64,000 nucleotides of DNA, taken from the NCBI GenBank assembly GCA_028288365.1, contig JAQBNU010000013.1, positions 23,460 through 87,459 of the forward strand, written 5' to 3'. The DNA comes from Chitinophagaceae bacterium. GTDB taxonomy: Bacteria; Bacteroidota; Bacteroidia; Cytophagales; Cytophagaceae. Of this stretch, positions 39,245-48,656 are shown piece after piece. The translations under genes and the position numbers were made by a program. The notes below the pieces were generated by a model. It was not told the DNA's origin. It ran no database searches and was given only the letters and a program-made list of their open reading frames with translations. Every line of letters starts with the position of its first letter. The stretch's first letter is position 1.

Positions 39245-42112
39245 GTGATGAAAAAAATTATTATAACTCTAGCGAGTCTGTTTGTCCTGAGTCATTGGGC
39301 AAATGGACAGTGCATCCAATGCGATGCGAATAAAGCTCCATTGATGACTACAGATCCCGCTATACTTGTGCCGGAAATCAATGCCAATACGATAGATCCT
39401 TGTTTGTATCCTACAATGGATGCAGTGAATACTTTCGATTGGCAAAACACAGCCTTTCTTATCAATAAAAACAATTCAGAGTATACGTTGTATTCTCCGT
39501 TTTCTGATTTGAATAATTCAATCTATGCCGATTTTCTGTTCGGTCCCAATCCGGACAATAATACGGTGATGGAAGTTTTCAATAAGCCAGAAGACGGATG
39601 GGAATTGGTGAAGAGAGATATGGGATATTTCTGGGATGTTAATGGTAATATTAGTCCGACAAAAAAAATATCAGCCGGTAATCAATCGGTTGCCTATATA
39701 TTATTGTATAACAAATACAGTTCTGTATTGCGCGTGATTGCGACATTGACTGGTACAGTAAGCGTGGCTTCCATTGGAGAGCAGGTGCAAATTCAACTCT
39801 CTTTTATCAATGGCAACCAAACCGTAAACTGGAAGCCAACCGGTTTGTTCAATTATTACAATCAGACAATAGGAACAGACGGAAAGTTGCATAATGTTGT
39901 ACAAACCTTAGACATGCCTTCCTCATTGAGTAATATTATTTCTACTGCTTACTGGGAAGGAAACGGACATTGGTTTTTCTCTGATTTCCAAATGGCTTAT
40001 GATCCTTGTGCTTGCCGCAACCCATCTGCCTTGCGTGTAGACTTCGTTGCTTCTTCAGCAGCTACGATTTCTCTGTCAGGTGGCTTTTATGGCATAGAAA
40101 CACCGATTACCAATCTTCCCGATGACAACCCTATTACCTGGTTATCTTCATTTGGTAGTAACACGGACGGATCAGGTAGTGTGCATCCACAAGCGGGAAT
40201 GCAAACACTTGCTTTTGGGCAAAATGCTTATGACAATTATGAAGCAGAGCTAGAAGCACAGGAAGCCGATGAGAAAAAAGCAGAGCGCAAAGCAAAATTT
40301 TTGGAAAAATTTAAATCTGTATTAGAATTTTTAGCAACAGTTGCAGAAGTAACCTCGGAAGTAATAGCAGCAGCAGCAAAAGTAGAGGTACCTCCTCCAT
40401 TCCCCATCAACACTGTTGCCGCCAAACATCAAACTGAAAGAACAGAGGATGCAAACGAACATACATGGGGTGCCATAGCAGGTGTTATAGATGGTCTTGG
40501 TATTCTAACAGATTTCGTTTCCGTGAACAATGCTACGCCAACTGGTTCAACCATGCCTTTCATCATACAAGGAGAAATGGTATTGAGTGGTACTGCAACA
40601 TTCAGTAATCCTGTACCCGCAGCGAGTTTTTCTTTTGCAAATCCTGGATCATCGTCTACTGGAATTACTTATCCGGAATTTAGTAACTCATGCTATACAC
40701 CAGATCCGATTAATCAACCCTGTTCTACTAGTCCGGGGGCAACTCATCCGTTTACTGCCAACTTACCTGGATTAGTGAACTATAATGAGCCGATGGGACA
40801 CATGGCGGTTTTGAATAAACCAACGATCACCTACAACACCATGAACTATCCTATATCCGGATGTCCTCCAGGAACACCTCCAACACAATGCAACAATAAT
40901 GGTATAACGATGAAACTATTCTCATTTCATTTGGATGGAGCAAGCATGAATTATGTTTTCAATCCTGCAGTGCCAGTGGATGAAGATAAAACACCAATAC
41001 ATGCTGCAATTGTAGTGAATTTAAAATTCCCTACTGCTGCTGCGGCAGATGCGATGTTTAATAATTATCATTATTCATTGGGAGCTTATTTTACCGACTT
41101 TCAAAAAATAACAGATGATACGTATCAAATTTTATCCACTCCTACTAACATTAGTTCTATTGGTTCTGTTGTACCTTGGTTTGGTTGCGATGCCGCGTCA
41201 GGCGTACAAGTAGAATCTGTATACCTGAGACTCATCGGAATGATTACATTCAAACCAGATCCTAAATATCCCACGGCTTCCGTACGTAACAAAGTATTCG
41301 TTGTTACTTATCCTGTCACAAGCACGCTGGATCCAAATTTGAAATCAATGCAATTCGATCCGGATATCGCAGCAGGTTATGGAGCCTATAACGGAGGGGC
41401 TCCTCTTCATAATTCCTGGAGCATATCTGAAGATCAGTACTTACAAAATAACCCGACACATGCTGTACAAAATTTTGCAGCCATGACATCGATGAGCATT
41501 TATTTTGGTACGCAGGATTTCATCGACAACGATGGATCATTTTATTCTACACCTAATACTTGGAACTTTTATTCTGATGGAACAAACTATAGCCCTAATG
41601 GAGGTGTTACGGTCTATCCAAATCCAGAAACAGGCGTTACTGTGATGGCACCAAACACCACGATCTACAGTGGTTACGAGCCTAACACGTTATCGTTTGT
41701 TCAAGCAGTGAAATCCAATTCAAGTGGGCAGGTAGGAACATTTTGTACGGCCACTACCGCAGGATATGCTGCGAATACTTATGTAACAGGTGTATCGGGA
41801 GCATCCTTTAAAGAAGAAGCACCGATATCAACTAATAGCTCAACGGCATCTGAATCTTTGCTGACTGTATTCCCGAACCCTACGATTGACAAGGTAAGTA
41901 TCAAATACCAAAACTTGCAGACCGGTGAAACGTCAGTCAATATCAAAGATGCATTGGGTGAAGTAGTAAAAGAAGTGACGAAAGAAAGCAATCTTAGCCC
42001 CGGCTTGTATGAAGCCGAAGTTGACCTGTCTTCTTTACCTGCGGGTATTTATTCGTGTTCATTTGTGAATGGAAGTTATACCGAAACACAACGCTTAGTT
42101 TTGATCAAATAA
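39245..42112 (+). CDS. Large secreted protein with type IX sorting domain
   Basis: 955 residues with a signal peptide (MMKKIIITLASLFVLSHWANGQ). The start is ATG 39245 or 39248. The ~850-residue body is beta-rich with Asn/Thr/Pro and Cys pairs (CIQCDANKAP, CACRNPS), interrupted by one charged helical stretch of about 60 residues (around 325-385, AELEAQEADEKKAERKAKF). The C-terminal 80 residues are a T9SS type A sorting domain ('VFPNPTIDKVSIKYQ', 'PGLYEAEVDLSSLPAGIYSCSFVNG'), which targets it to the cell surface via PorU-type processing. No catalytic motif is seen; a structural or adhesive role is inferred. It is followed by a perfect terminator. Confidence 0.85.
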   Translation: MMKKIIITLASLFVLSHWANGQCIQCDANKAPLMTTDPAILVPEINANTIDPCLYPTMDAVNTFDWQNTAFLINKNNSEYTLYSPFSDLNNSIYADFLFGPNPDNNTVMEVFNKPEDGWELVKRDMGYFWDVNGNISPTKKISAGNQSVAYILLYNKYSSVLRVIATLTGTVSVASIGEQVQIQLSFINGNQTVNWKPTGLFNYYNQTIGTDGKLHNVVQTLDMPSSLSNIISTAYWEGNGHWFFSDFQMAYDPCACRNPSALRVDFVASSAATISLSGGFYGIETPITNLPDDNPITWLSSFGSNTDGSGSVHPQAGMQTLAFGQNAYDNYEAELEAQEADEKKAERKAKFLEKFKSVLEFLATVAEVTSEVIAAAAKVEVPPPFPINTVAAKHQTERTEDANEHTWGAIAGVIDGLGILTDFVSVNNATPTGSTMPFIIQGEMVLSGTATFSNPVPAASFSFANPGSSSTGITYPEFSNSCYTPDPINQPCSTSPGATHPFTANLPGLVNYNEPMGHMAVLNKPTITYNTMNYPISGCPPGTPPTQCNNNGITMKLFSFHLDGASMNYVFNPAVPVDEDKTPIHAAIVVNLKFPTAAAADAMFNNYHYSLGAYFTDFQKITDDTYQILSTPTNISSIGSVVPWFGCDAASGVQVESVYLRLIGMITFKPDPKYPTASVRNKVFVVTYPVTSTLDPNLKSMQFDPDIAAGYGAYNGGAPLHNSWSISEDQYLQNNPTHAVQNFAAMTSMSIYFGTQDFIDNDGSFYSTPNTWNFYSDGTNYSPNGGVTVYPNPETGVTVMAPNTTIYSGYEPNTLSFVQAVKSNSSGQVGTFCTATTAGYAANTYVTGVSGASFKEEAPISTNSSTASESLLTVFPNPTIDKVSIKYQNLQTGETSVNIKDALGEVVKEVTKESNLSPGLYEAEVDLSSLPAGIYSCSFVNGSYTETQRLVLIK

Positions 42113-42121
42113 AACCAATGT

Positions 42122-42162
42122 CATAAAAAAGATCTGCCTACAATAGGCAGATCTTTTTTATG
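42122..42162. terminator. Bidirectional terminator
   Basis: CATAAAAAAGATCTGCCTA (42122-42140) and its exact complement (42144-42162) around a CAA loop: a perfect 19-base inverted repeat with A and T tracts. It serves the T9SS protein gene and the convergent Hpt gene. Confidence 0.93.
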
Positions 42163-42186
42163 CATACAAATGACGTATTCAAAAAA

Positions 42187-42537
42187 TCATTTAAGCTTCC
42201 CCAACTCTTCTTTCAATTGCGCTTCCCATGCCGTTGCTATTTCGTTAATTTCCTTTAGTGCTTTGGCTATGGCCTCTCGCTCTCCTGCTTTAGATACGCC
42301 TTCCAACGCTACGAGTTTTTCCTTATAAATTGTTGAATCAAATATATCTGCTGACGATTTCAACATGTGAGCGGTTTCTTTCATTTCTAAAAAGTTTCCC
42401 TTTTCAAAGGCAGCGTTCAGTGAACCAATAGAAACAGCATTCAGTTCCAAAACATCCTGAATAAATTCTTTTACTTGTTCCAGGTCGTTCTTAGCAGAAC
42501 TCATTAGAAATTCTAAGTCAACGTATTTCGTCCCCAT
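42187..42537 (-). CDS. Histidine phosphotransfer (Hpt) domain protein
   Basis: 116 residues from the ATG at 42537; an earlier in-frame start at 42642 would lie inside the pyrophosphatase gene and is less likely. The product is a four-helix Hpt bundle with the phosphorylatable His in 'MKETAHMLKSSADIFDS' (about residue 56), the H-x-L-K-S-S-A core. It relays phosphate between response regulators or hybrid kinases; no partner kinase is in the window. It lies just after ppa on the same strand, with 19 bases between stop and start. Its link to ppa is positional only. Confidence 0.85.
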   Translation of the reverse strand: MGTKYVDLEFLMSSAKNDLEQVKEFIQDVLELNAVSIGSLNAAFEKGNFLEMKETAHMLKSSADIFDSTIYKEKLVALEGVSKAGEREAIAKALKEINEIATAWEAQLKEELGKLK

Positions 42538-42556
42538 TATAAAATTATTTAGTGAT

Positions 42557-43096
42557 TTATGTTTTCTTAAAAATGACTTTATAATCGGCAATGGCTTGAA
42601 ATAAAATTTGTTTGGCCGTTTCCGCGTTTTGAAAATCTTCAACGATCACTGTTTTGTTTTCCAATTTCTTATAGTCTTCAAAAAAGTTTTTGATTTCAGA
42701 AATAAAATGTTCTGGCAATTCTGAAATATCGTTGATGTGGTTCACACTTTTATCGTGTGCTGCTACTGCAATAATTTTGTCATCAGCTTCTCCTCCATCC
42801 AACATGCGCATTACACCTATGACTTTAGCAGGTACAATGCACAAAGGCACAATATCTATTTGAGAAATGATCAGAATATCCAAGGGGTCATTATCGTCGC
42901 AATAGGTCTGTGGAATAAACCCATAATTGGCGGGATAATACATGGAAGAGTACAAGACGCGGTCAAGAATGAGTAATCCACTTTCTTTATCCAGCTCATA
43001 TTTTGCACGTGTACCTTTGGGAATCTCAATGATTCCGTTTACAATATGGGGAACATTTTCTCCAATGGATACGCTGTGCCAGGGATTTGCGCTCAT
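42557..43096 (-). CDS. ppa: Inorganic pyrophosphatase (family I)
   Basis: 179 residues. Hydrolyses pyrophosphate to two phosphates with Mg2+ in the cytoplasm. The family I signature D-x-D-P-x-D is visible in '[11 protein letters not shown]' (about residues 66-76), with '[13 protein letters not shown]' and '[13 protein letters not shown]' before it, and '[29 protein letters not shown]' after. The length is normal. A clear Bacteroidetes promoter precedes it (43171-43200). It may be co-transcribed with the Hpt gene. Confidence 0.95.
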   Translation of the reverse strand: MSANPWHSVSIGENVPHIVNGIIEIPKGTRAKYELDKESGLLILDRVLYSSMYYPANYGFIPQTYCDDNDPLDILIISQIDIVPLCIVPAKVIGVMRMLDGGEADDKIIAVAAHDKSVNHINDISELPEHFISEIKNFFEDYKKLENKTVIVEDFQNAETAKQILFQAIADYKVIFKKT

Positions 43097-43170
43097 AGTT
43101 AGTGTATAGTGTAGACGAATAGATTAGAAGTTCAATATAGGCATCTTGACAGCAAATAGTCGTACTCTTG

Positions 43171-43200
43171 CAAAAATATAATCTCTGCTACAGGAAGCAA
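43171..43200 (-). promoter_or_regulatory. ppa: ppa promoter
   Basis: Read on the minus strand: -33 TTG (43200-43198), 19-base spacer, -7 TATTTTTG (43178-43171), matching the Bacteroidetes consensus TTG...TAnnTTTG. The expected start is about 70 bases before the ATG. Confidence 0.7.
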
Positions 43201-43294
43201 GTATTTTACCCATAATCTATTTCTTCTTATCCAGAGTAAGTTATTCTTTTATCCGCCAGATTACTGAGCTATAGCCATTCCTCAGGACATAAAA

Positions 43295-43321
43295 AAAGCG
43301 GTATTCAAAAAATACCGCTTT
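43295..43321 (-). terminator. Terminator of the PepSY-like gene
   Basis: AAAGCGGTATT (43295-43305) and AATACCGCTTT (43311-43321). On the minus strand the hairpin is followed by a T-run (TTTTTTT). Confidence 0.88.
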
Positions 43322-43325
43322 GACT

Positions 43326-43820
43326 TTAAGGAACGATAGGCGAACTCAGAATATCTCGCTTATCAATTTCATATACAGTGAGCAAATCGCCCTTGGCATT
43401 GAAACGGGAAATATAAAGACGGCGACCTTTGATGACTTCCACTTCGTATATTTTCTGATGCTCGTAATCACCTTTATTCCAACGCGTCATCAGGTAAGCT
43501 ATTTTATATCCTTTGTCGAGATACATGGTCTTAATGCTCTCGCTCACTGCAGCAGGTAAATCTTTGCGTTCTATTTCTTGTCGGAAGTATACAAAGTCAC
43601 CGTCTTTCTTAAACACGATAGAGACACATTTATCTTTGTATACAAAATCCGCCTGGTAACGCTGACCTTCTTTTTGCCAATCTACATGTGTCGCTTGGGG
43701 ATAAAGGGAATCCAGTTTAGACTGAATGGCTTTCGGGATGTCTAGATCAGATACATGCGCCTGCACCATGAACGGTAACACAGCGAATAGGATTAATAAG
43801 TAGCGATGTATATTTTTCAT
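43326..43820 (-). CDS. PepSY-like (BLIP-type) secreted protein
   Basis: 164 residues: a signal peptide (MKNIHRYLLILFAVLPFMVQA), then about 140 residues with two PepSY-like alpha/beta units of the kind common in small Bacteroidetes periplasmic proteins ('IPKAIQSKLDSLYPQATHVDWQKEGQRYQADF' and 'LPAAVSESIKTMYLDKGYKIAYLMTRW'). PepSY-type domains bind peptides or inhibit proteases in other systems; here the role is unknown. It is transcribed alone, divergent from the esterase at 44038. A good terminator follows. Confidence 0.78.
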   Translation of the reverse strand: MKNIHRYLLILFAVLPFMVQAHVSDLDIPKAIQSKLDSLYPQATHVDWQKEGQRYQADFVYKDKCVSIVFKKDGDFVYFRQEIERKDLPAAVSESIKTMYLDKGYKIAYLMTRWNKGDYEHQKIYEVEVIKGRRLYISRFNAKGDLLTVYEIDKRDILSSPIVP

Positions 43821-44037
43821 GAGGATATAGTTTTAGTGTGTAAACAGCCGATTCAATGAACCAACAAACACTTTGCCAAAATACATAAAATTGTTTGAGG
43901 GGCAAGTCTTTTAATCCGCTAATGCAAATACAATATTTACGTTTAGCTTTATCCCTCTTATAGAACCTGAACTTTAGCCTACAAATTAAGGTTACAAAGA
44001 AAAAGGCTTTCTCCAACTCATTTCTGCTGATCAACAA

Positions 44038-44751
44038 ATGAAAACAATAACATTCTTCCTCTTTTCTCTACTTCTTATGAGTACAACAAATTTTAGCAGT
44101 CATGCACAAACCAAAGAACCTTCGCTTTTTTACATCTACAGAGCACCCAAAATAAAAACCGATCGTCCTCCACTTATCCTTTTATTGCACGGTGTCGGGA
44201 GCAATGAAAAAGATTTATTTGCACTCGCTGATCAACTACCAGATCGTTTTCTTGTCGTCTCCGCACGTGGGCCATATGCTGTGAGCCATGACGGTTATGG
44301 TTGGTACGAACTTCATTTTGAAAATGGGAAGCCGATTTATAAGAAAGAACAAGCGGAAAAAAGTCGTTTGCTTTTGCTGCGCTTCATCGAACAACTAAAA
44401 GAAAAGCATACGTTCGATGCACAACAAGTTTACCTTTGTGGTTTCAGTCAAGGTGGCATTATGTCTTATAGTGTTGGTCTGACGAATCCTGAAAAAATAA
44501 AAGGACTTGCTGTCATGAGCGGGCGACTATTGGAAGAAATAAAAACGATCACTGCTCCAGTTGAACAATTAAAAGCGCTCGGTATTTTTATTTCTCACGG
44601 CACGCAAGACCGGGTGCTACCGATTCAAAATGCACGCGATGCAAAAGCTTATTTAAATCAGTTAGGACTTACTCCTCTATACAAAGAATATCCTGTAGGA
44701 CATACCATCAACAATGAGATGTTCGCCGATTTATTAAGATGGTTGAAATAA
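44038..44751 (+). CDS. Secreted carboxylesterase/phospholipase-type alpha/beta hydrolase
   Basis: 237 residues. Signal peptide (MKTITFFLFSLLLMSTTNFSSHAQ), then a complete small serine hydrolase of the phospholipase/carboxylesterase family: 'PLILLLHGVGSNEKD' (oxyanion), nucleophile Ser in G-F-S-Q-G-G, Asp in 'SHGTQDRVLP' and His in 'YPVGHTIN'. It hydrolyses ester bonds in the periplasm; the substrate is unknown. It ends with a 50-base gap followed by a repeat copy (R3). It is transcribed alone, divergent from the PepSY-like gene. Confidence 0.9.
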   Translation: MKTITFFLFSLLLMSTTNFSSHAQTKEPSLFYIYRAPKIKTDRPPLILLLHGVGSNEKDLFALADQLPDRFLVVSARGPYAVSHDGYGWYELHFENGKPIYKKEQAEKSRLLLLRFIEQLKEKHTFDAQQVYLCGFSQGGIMSYSVGLTNPEKIKGLAVMSGRLLEEIKTITAPVEQLKALGIFISHGTQDRVLPIQNARDAKAYLNQLGLTPLYKEYPVGHTINNEMFADLLRWLK

Positions 44752-44798
44752 TAAGAATGGCTCTACGCGAAGATTTGGTTGTTATTAAACCTATGGAT

Positions 44799-44874
44799 TT
44801 GCGTTAGGGATTGAGCTTGTCTGATCCCGATATTTAGCGAGAGAGTGGCGAAAGCCCGCCCGCAGAGAACGCCC
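44799..44874. repeat. TTGCGT...ACGC palindromic repeat, copy R3 (short form)
   Basis: TTGCGTTAGGGATTGAGC at 44799 and AACGCCC at 44868-44874, with TTTAGCGAGAG inside, shared with the copy at 15082-15147. It lies between the esterase and the SDR gene. Confidence 0.7.
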
Positions 44875-44988
44875 TTATTAAAGAGATCTTGCTTATTTCA
44901 ACCATTATTAATATTCATAAACTTCTCAAGCTAAACAACCAAAGCATCAGAGTAGAGCCATAAGAATCAATATTCGTCTATACATTAA

Positions 44989-45729
44989 ATGAATAATATG
45001 AAAAACATAGAAAACAAAGTTGTTGTCATCACCGGTGCAAGTAGCGGTATGGGAGCCGCTACCGCACGCAAACTCGTTGCGCTCGGTGCCAAAGTAGTAT
45101 TGGCGGCACGCAGAGAAGATCAATTGAAAACGATGGTGGCAGAATTAGGTCATCATTCGATGTATGTAATAACCGATGTGAGCAAACGTACAGATGTCGA
45201 AAACCTCATTCAGCAAGCCATCGCAACGTTTGGACAAGTCGATGTACTTTGGAACAATGCGGGTATCATGCCCCTTTCTTTTTTTGAAGAAGGGAAAGTA
45301 GATGAATGGGAACGCATGATTGACATCAACATCAAAGGCGTGTTATACGGCATCCATGCGGTGTTACCTCACATGTTGGCTAGAGGTAAAGGTCATATCC
45401 TTTCTACCTCTTCTGTAGCGGGTTTGAAGACATTACCAAGTGCAGGAGTATACGGCGGGACTAAGTTTGCCGTACGCGCCATCATGGAAACACTACATCA
45501 GGAAGTGTGTGAAAAAATAAGAGTAACCACCGTATATCCAGGAGCTGTCGCCACAGAACTGGGTCATGACATCACAAGTCCCAAAGTACGTGCTATTTAT
45601 GGACAACTGGAAAACATGCCGAAGATGGAAGCGGAAGACATTGCCGACGCTGTCATTTACGCCATCAGCCAACCAGATCATGTCGTAGTAAACGACGTCG
45701 TGATGCGCCCATTGGGACAAGCACGTTAG
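44989..45729 (+). CDS. Short-chain dehydrogenase/reductase
   Basis: 246 residues, a classical SDR: TGASSGMG for NAD(P) near residue 15, NNAGIMP, catalytic Ser in 'LSTSSVAG', Tyr-x-x-x-Lys in 'YGGTKFA', then the substrate-loop region. The C-terminal 'VVNDVVMRPLGQAR' matches the YdfG/serine-3-dehydrogenase-like SDRs that oxidise beta-hydroxy acids, but the assignment to a substrate is loose. Start ATG 44989 or 44998. It is closed by a terminator at 45743-45767 shared with the MFS gene. Confidence 0.9.
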   Translation: MNNMKNIENKVVVITGASSGMGAATARKLVALGAKVVLAARREDQLKTMVAELGHHSMYVITDVSKRTDVENLIQQAIATFGQVDVLWNNAGIMPLSFFEEGKVDEWERMIDINIKGVLYGIHAVLPHMLARGKGHILSTSSVAGLKTLPSAGVYGGTKFAVRAIMETLHQEVCEKIRVTTVYPGAVATELGHDITSPKVRAIYGQLENMPKMEAEDIADAVIYAISQPDHVVVNDVVMRPLGQAR

Positions 45730-45742
45730 GCAACAAGAATTG

Positions 45743-45767
45743 GAGCAAGAGTAAAAAACTCTTGCTC
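45743..45767. terminator. Bidirectional terminator (SDR / MFS)
   Basis: GAGCAAGAGT (45743-45752), loop AAAAA, ACTCTTGCTC (45758-45767): a perfect 10-base stem between convergent genes, ending 1 base before the MFS stop. Confidence 0.85.
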
Positions 45768-45768
45768 T

Positions 45769-47037
45769 TTATATTTTTCCGATGAGTTGATTTTCTTCTT
45801 CTGTTAATCTCTCTTTACTTTTTTCATCGAGTGTGTCTTTTCTTAGAAAAGTATAAAACACAGCAGCAATGATCAAAGCAACGATGCCTTGACCAAGCAA
45901 TGTATTGGGCGCTCCTATTTTTTGCGACACTGCACCAATAAGTAAACTGCCCAATGGTAACATTCCAAAAACAGCCATCGCTACGTAGCTGATGACACGG
46001 CCTCGCATGTGAGCATCCGTATCTACCTGTATAATCGTAATACAAATTGTAGTTTGCGACATGGCTCCAAAACCAAACAACATGGCAAACACCATCGCCA
46101 ATGGGAAGTAGGTCGTGTGAGAAAAGAGCATTAAACACACCCCAAGAATAACCGTATTCACCAATAATATCATTTTGAGATTAGCGCCTGGCTTTAAGGA
46201 AGCAAGAAAAAATGTACATAGGACAGCACCTAAACCGATGAAACTATTGATGTAGCCAAAGGTGGCTGCATCTCCGTCAAAAATCACTTTAGCGAATACA
46301 GGTATCAACGTGTCGTAAGAAGAAACAAAGAGACTAACCAAAGAAAGCATCAGCATGATCATACCGATTGCCGGAGTATTTTTCAGGTAGACGATACCTT
46401 CTGTAAGTTCTGCTTTGATTTTATTTTTTACAATGGAAGGAGTGTAGGGTGGCAACTTCATGAACAAAAGAGAAAGAAGCACCGCCACAAAACTCACCGC
46501 ATTTAAAAGAAAACATATCCCCGCACCAAAGTTTACCAGCACTATACCAGACAACGCAGGTCCCAGTAGCCTGGCCAGATTAACGATAGTAGAATTAAGC
46601 GCCAAGGCGTTGGGCAGATCTGCTTTATCATTGACCATTTCATGTACCATCGGCTGACGGGCCGGTACATCGAACGCATTGATCACACCCAATAGAACAC
46701 TTAATGAAAGTATTTCCCAAATGACGTAATGATTCGTAAGAATTAAAACGGACAGCAAAACGGCCTGTATCATGGAAGCCGTTTGCGTAATCAATAATAT
46801 TTTATAACGATTGTACCGATCGGAAACTACACCTCCTACCAGAGAAAAAAGAAACGAAGGAAACTGCGCGGCAAATATCGTAAGCCCCAACATGAATGTC
46901 GAATGCGTCAACGTATACACTACCCAACTCACGGCTGTACGTTGCATCCAGGTGCCAATTTGAGAAACTGATTGTCCCGCAAAAAACAATGCGTAATTAC
47001 GGTTTCGAAACGCTCGGAAGATATGGTTCTTCATCAA
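45769..47037 (-). CDS. MFS transporter (DHA3/enterobactin-exporter-like)
   Basis: 422 residues with about 12 membrane segments. The N-terminal signature 'ALFFAGQSVSQIGTWMQRTAVSWVVYTLTHS', 'GGVVSDRYNRYKILLITQTASMIQAVLLS' and 'AFDVPARQPMVHEMVNDKADLPNALALNS' is typical of the MFS_3/DHA3 subfamily, exporters of drugs or siderophores. The substrate is unknown. It is separated from the MBL gene by a hairpin (47089-47136), so it may have its own promoter, though it lies on the same strand as the MarR operon. Confidence 0.92.
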   Translation of the reverse strand: MMKNHIFRAFRNRNYALFFAGQSVSQIGTWMQRTAVSWVVYTLTHSTFMLGLTIFAAQFPSFLFSLVGGVVSDRYNRYKILLITQTASMIQAVLLSVLILTNHYVIWEILSLSVLLGVINAFDVPARQPMVHEMVNDKADLPNALALNSTIVNLARLLGPALSGIVLVNFGAGICFLLNAVSFVAVLLSLLFMKLPPYTPSIVKNKIKAELTEGIVYLKNTPAIGMIMLMLSLVSLFVSSYDTLIPVFAKVIFDGDAATFGYINSFIGLGAVLCTFFLASLKPGANLKMILLVNTVILGVCLMLFSHTTYFPLAMVFAMLFGFGAMSQTTICITIIQVDTDAHMRGRVISYVAMAVFGMLPLGSLLIGAVSQKIGAPNTLLGQGIVALIIAAVFYTFLRKDTLDEKSKERLTEEENQLIGKI

Positions 47038-47088
47038 CTGAAACAGATACTATTTAGCAATGTATTGAATCCGATTTTCATAAAAGAA

Positions 47089-47136
47089 AACAGGTTCATC
47101 CGATTATCCAACGATACGATAAGGGATGAACCTGTT
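47089..47136 (-). terminator. Hairpin after the MBL-fold gene
   Basis: AACAGGTTCATCC (47089-47101) pairs perfectly with GGATGAACCTGTT (47124-47136), with a 22-base loop. On the minus strand it is followed by TTTTCTTTT, fitting termination of the MarR-isochorismatase-MBL transcript. Confidence 0.7.
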
Positions 47137-47177
47137 CCCATTTATTATGGATGTATATTATAAATGGAAATGAAATC

Positions 47178-48041
47178 TTATTTCGCCTCCCCTTTCTTTT
47201 TAATTGCACTTATTGTTGCACCAGTTGACATGAGAAAAGGAACCTGAATCCATCCATCATATTTTTTCACCAACTCTCCTCTTTTTGTATCGTCGTTCGC
47301 AGCGGTTTCCATGTCGTAAAAATATTGTCTGAAATCATTTAGTATTTCAATACCACCTATCGGTCCATGACCAGGCACGATTTGTTGAATATCAAATTGT
47401 TTTTGCAGCATATTGAAATCCTCCAGGTAACCATCCGGATCAGCGGCATGGCTTACCAATGCAGGTGCTTGTTGATTTAAGATCACATCGCCAGTAAACA
47501 ACATTTTACGTTTGTGCAAATAAACGACAACATCACTCACGGTGTGCGCATTTCTGTTGATGTTAAAAATAGTGGCGGTATCATCCCCCATTTTGATGTC
47601 CAATTGATCTTTTACCCATTGCGTAGGCAACGTCTCTTCGCCCCCTTCTTTTATCCATTCTTCTTTTGTATAATTTCCACCACCAATGATGTGTTGTCCT
47701 TTATAGAATACATTTCCTTTGATGTGATCGGAATGGTAATGTGTATTGACGACAACAATAGGTTTGTTACCTGCCAGCTCGTGCACCATTTTAGACAGTT
47801 CTTCTGCCGCGTCTCCCATCTTGGTATCGATGACCAGCACCAGACTATCGGAAACCAATATACCGCTGTTACCGCCACCACCTTCTACAATCGTAAGGTC
47901 TTTATCGTATTTGATCACATGTGTTTGTTCCATGTGTTTCAAGACCGGACGTACATAAATAAAAAACAAAGCAAAGCCTGCAACAAGTAGCACCGCAAGT
48001 ACGATGCCTGTCCATTTGAGTATTTTTTTTAGTATTTTCAT
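47178..48041 (-). CDS. MBL-fold metallo-hydrolase
   Basis: 287 residues. One N-terminal membrane anchor or uncleaved signal (about 10-30), then a metallo-beta-lactamase fold with the zinc motif H-x-H-x-D-H in 'NTHYHSDHIKGN', the metal-bridging Asp in 'FTGDVILN' and the late His in 'PGHGPIG'. It hydrolyses esters, lactones or similar bonds, probably periplasmic; the exact substrate is not predictable. It follows the isochorismatase gene by 37 bases, so it belongs to the MarR operon. Confidence 0.9.
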   Translation of the reverse strand: MKILKKILKWTGIVLAVLLVAGFALFFIYVRPVLKHMEQTHVIKYDKDLTIVEGGGGNSGILVSDSLVLVIDTKMGDAAEELSKMVHELAGNKPIVVVNTHYHSDHIKGNVFYKGQHIIGGGNYTKEEWIKEGGEETLPTQWVKDQLDIKMGDDTATIFNINRNAHTVSDVVVYLHKRKMLFTGDVILNQQAPALVSHAADPDGYLEDFNMLQKQFDIQQIVPGHGPIGGIEILNDFRQYFYDMETAANDDTKRGELVKKYDGWIQVPFLMSTGATISAIKKKGEAK

Positions 48042-48078
48042 GTGGTTCGTTGTGGGTGATTAGTAATAAATGTTCCTT

Positions 48079-48648
48079 CTATAATTTATTGTTTGGTAAT
48101 TTTTCGATGATATCTGCTGTTGTTCCCTGCTCGCCTAAACGAGGAAAAACAAGTGACAGGCTATTTTGATGAGCTTCGGGGTTTCTGTCTGTCATGGCAT
48201 CTACAGCAAAACTGATGTTGTAACCCAACTCACTTGCCGCACGTGCTGTACCTTCTACACCCGCACTGGTGGATACACCGCCCAGTACAATGTTTGTGAT
48301 GTTTCGTTTTTGCAATTCATCGTGCAGGGCCGTTTCGTAAAAAGCATTCCATGTTCTTTTGGTAACAAAAATATCAGAAGGCAGCGCTTTCATATCTTCA
48401 ATGATATCTGCAAAATCAGACACCGATGTCACAGCGCCTGCTACGCTTGGCATATCTTTGCGTGACTTAAGCCAAAATGCATCACCTGGAACGACGTTGA
48501 CAAATACGACGGGAAGATTGGCTTTGCGAAAAGCATCTACTAAAAGAACAGAATGGTGCGTTACTTCTTTTACACCAGAAATCCCTAAAATTCCTTTTTG
48601 AAGATCAATAAGTACCAATGCTGTGTTGGAATCAAGAGCAGTTATCAT
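48079..48648 (-). CDS. Isochorismatase-family hydrolase with Gly in the nucleophile position
   Basis: 189 residues. The fold and motifs are those of the isochorismatase-like hydrolases: Asp15 in 'VLIDLQKGI', Lys97 in 'FVTKRTWNAF', and the third-position motif 'GGVSTSAGVEGTAR'. In nicotinamidases and most family members this last motif carries Cys; here Gly130 stands in its place, as in true isochorismatases such as EntB/PhzD. So a cysteine-based amidase activity is unlikely. The substrate is unknown. It lies between a MarR regulator (8 bases after its stop) and the MBL hydrolase in one operon. Confidence 0.88.
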   Translation of the reverse strand: MITALDSNTALVLIDLQKGILGISGVKEVTHHSVLLVDAFRKANLPVVFVNVVPGDAFWLKSRKDMPSVAGAVTSVSDFADIIEDMKALPSDIFVTKRTWNAFYETALHDELQKRNITNIVLGGVSTSAGVEGTARAASELGYNISFAVDAMTDRNPEAHQNSLSLVFPRLGEQGTTADIIEKLPNNKL

Positions 48649-48656
48649 GTATTTGT

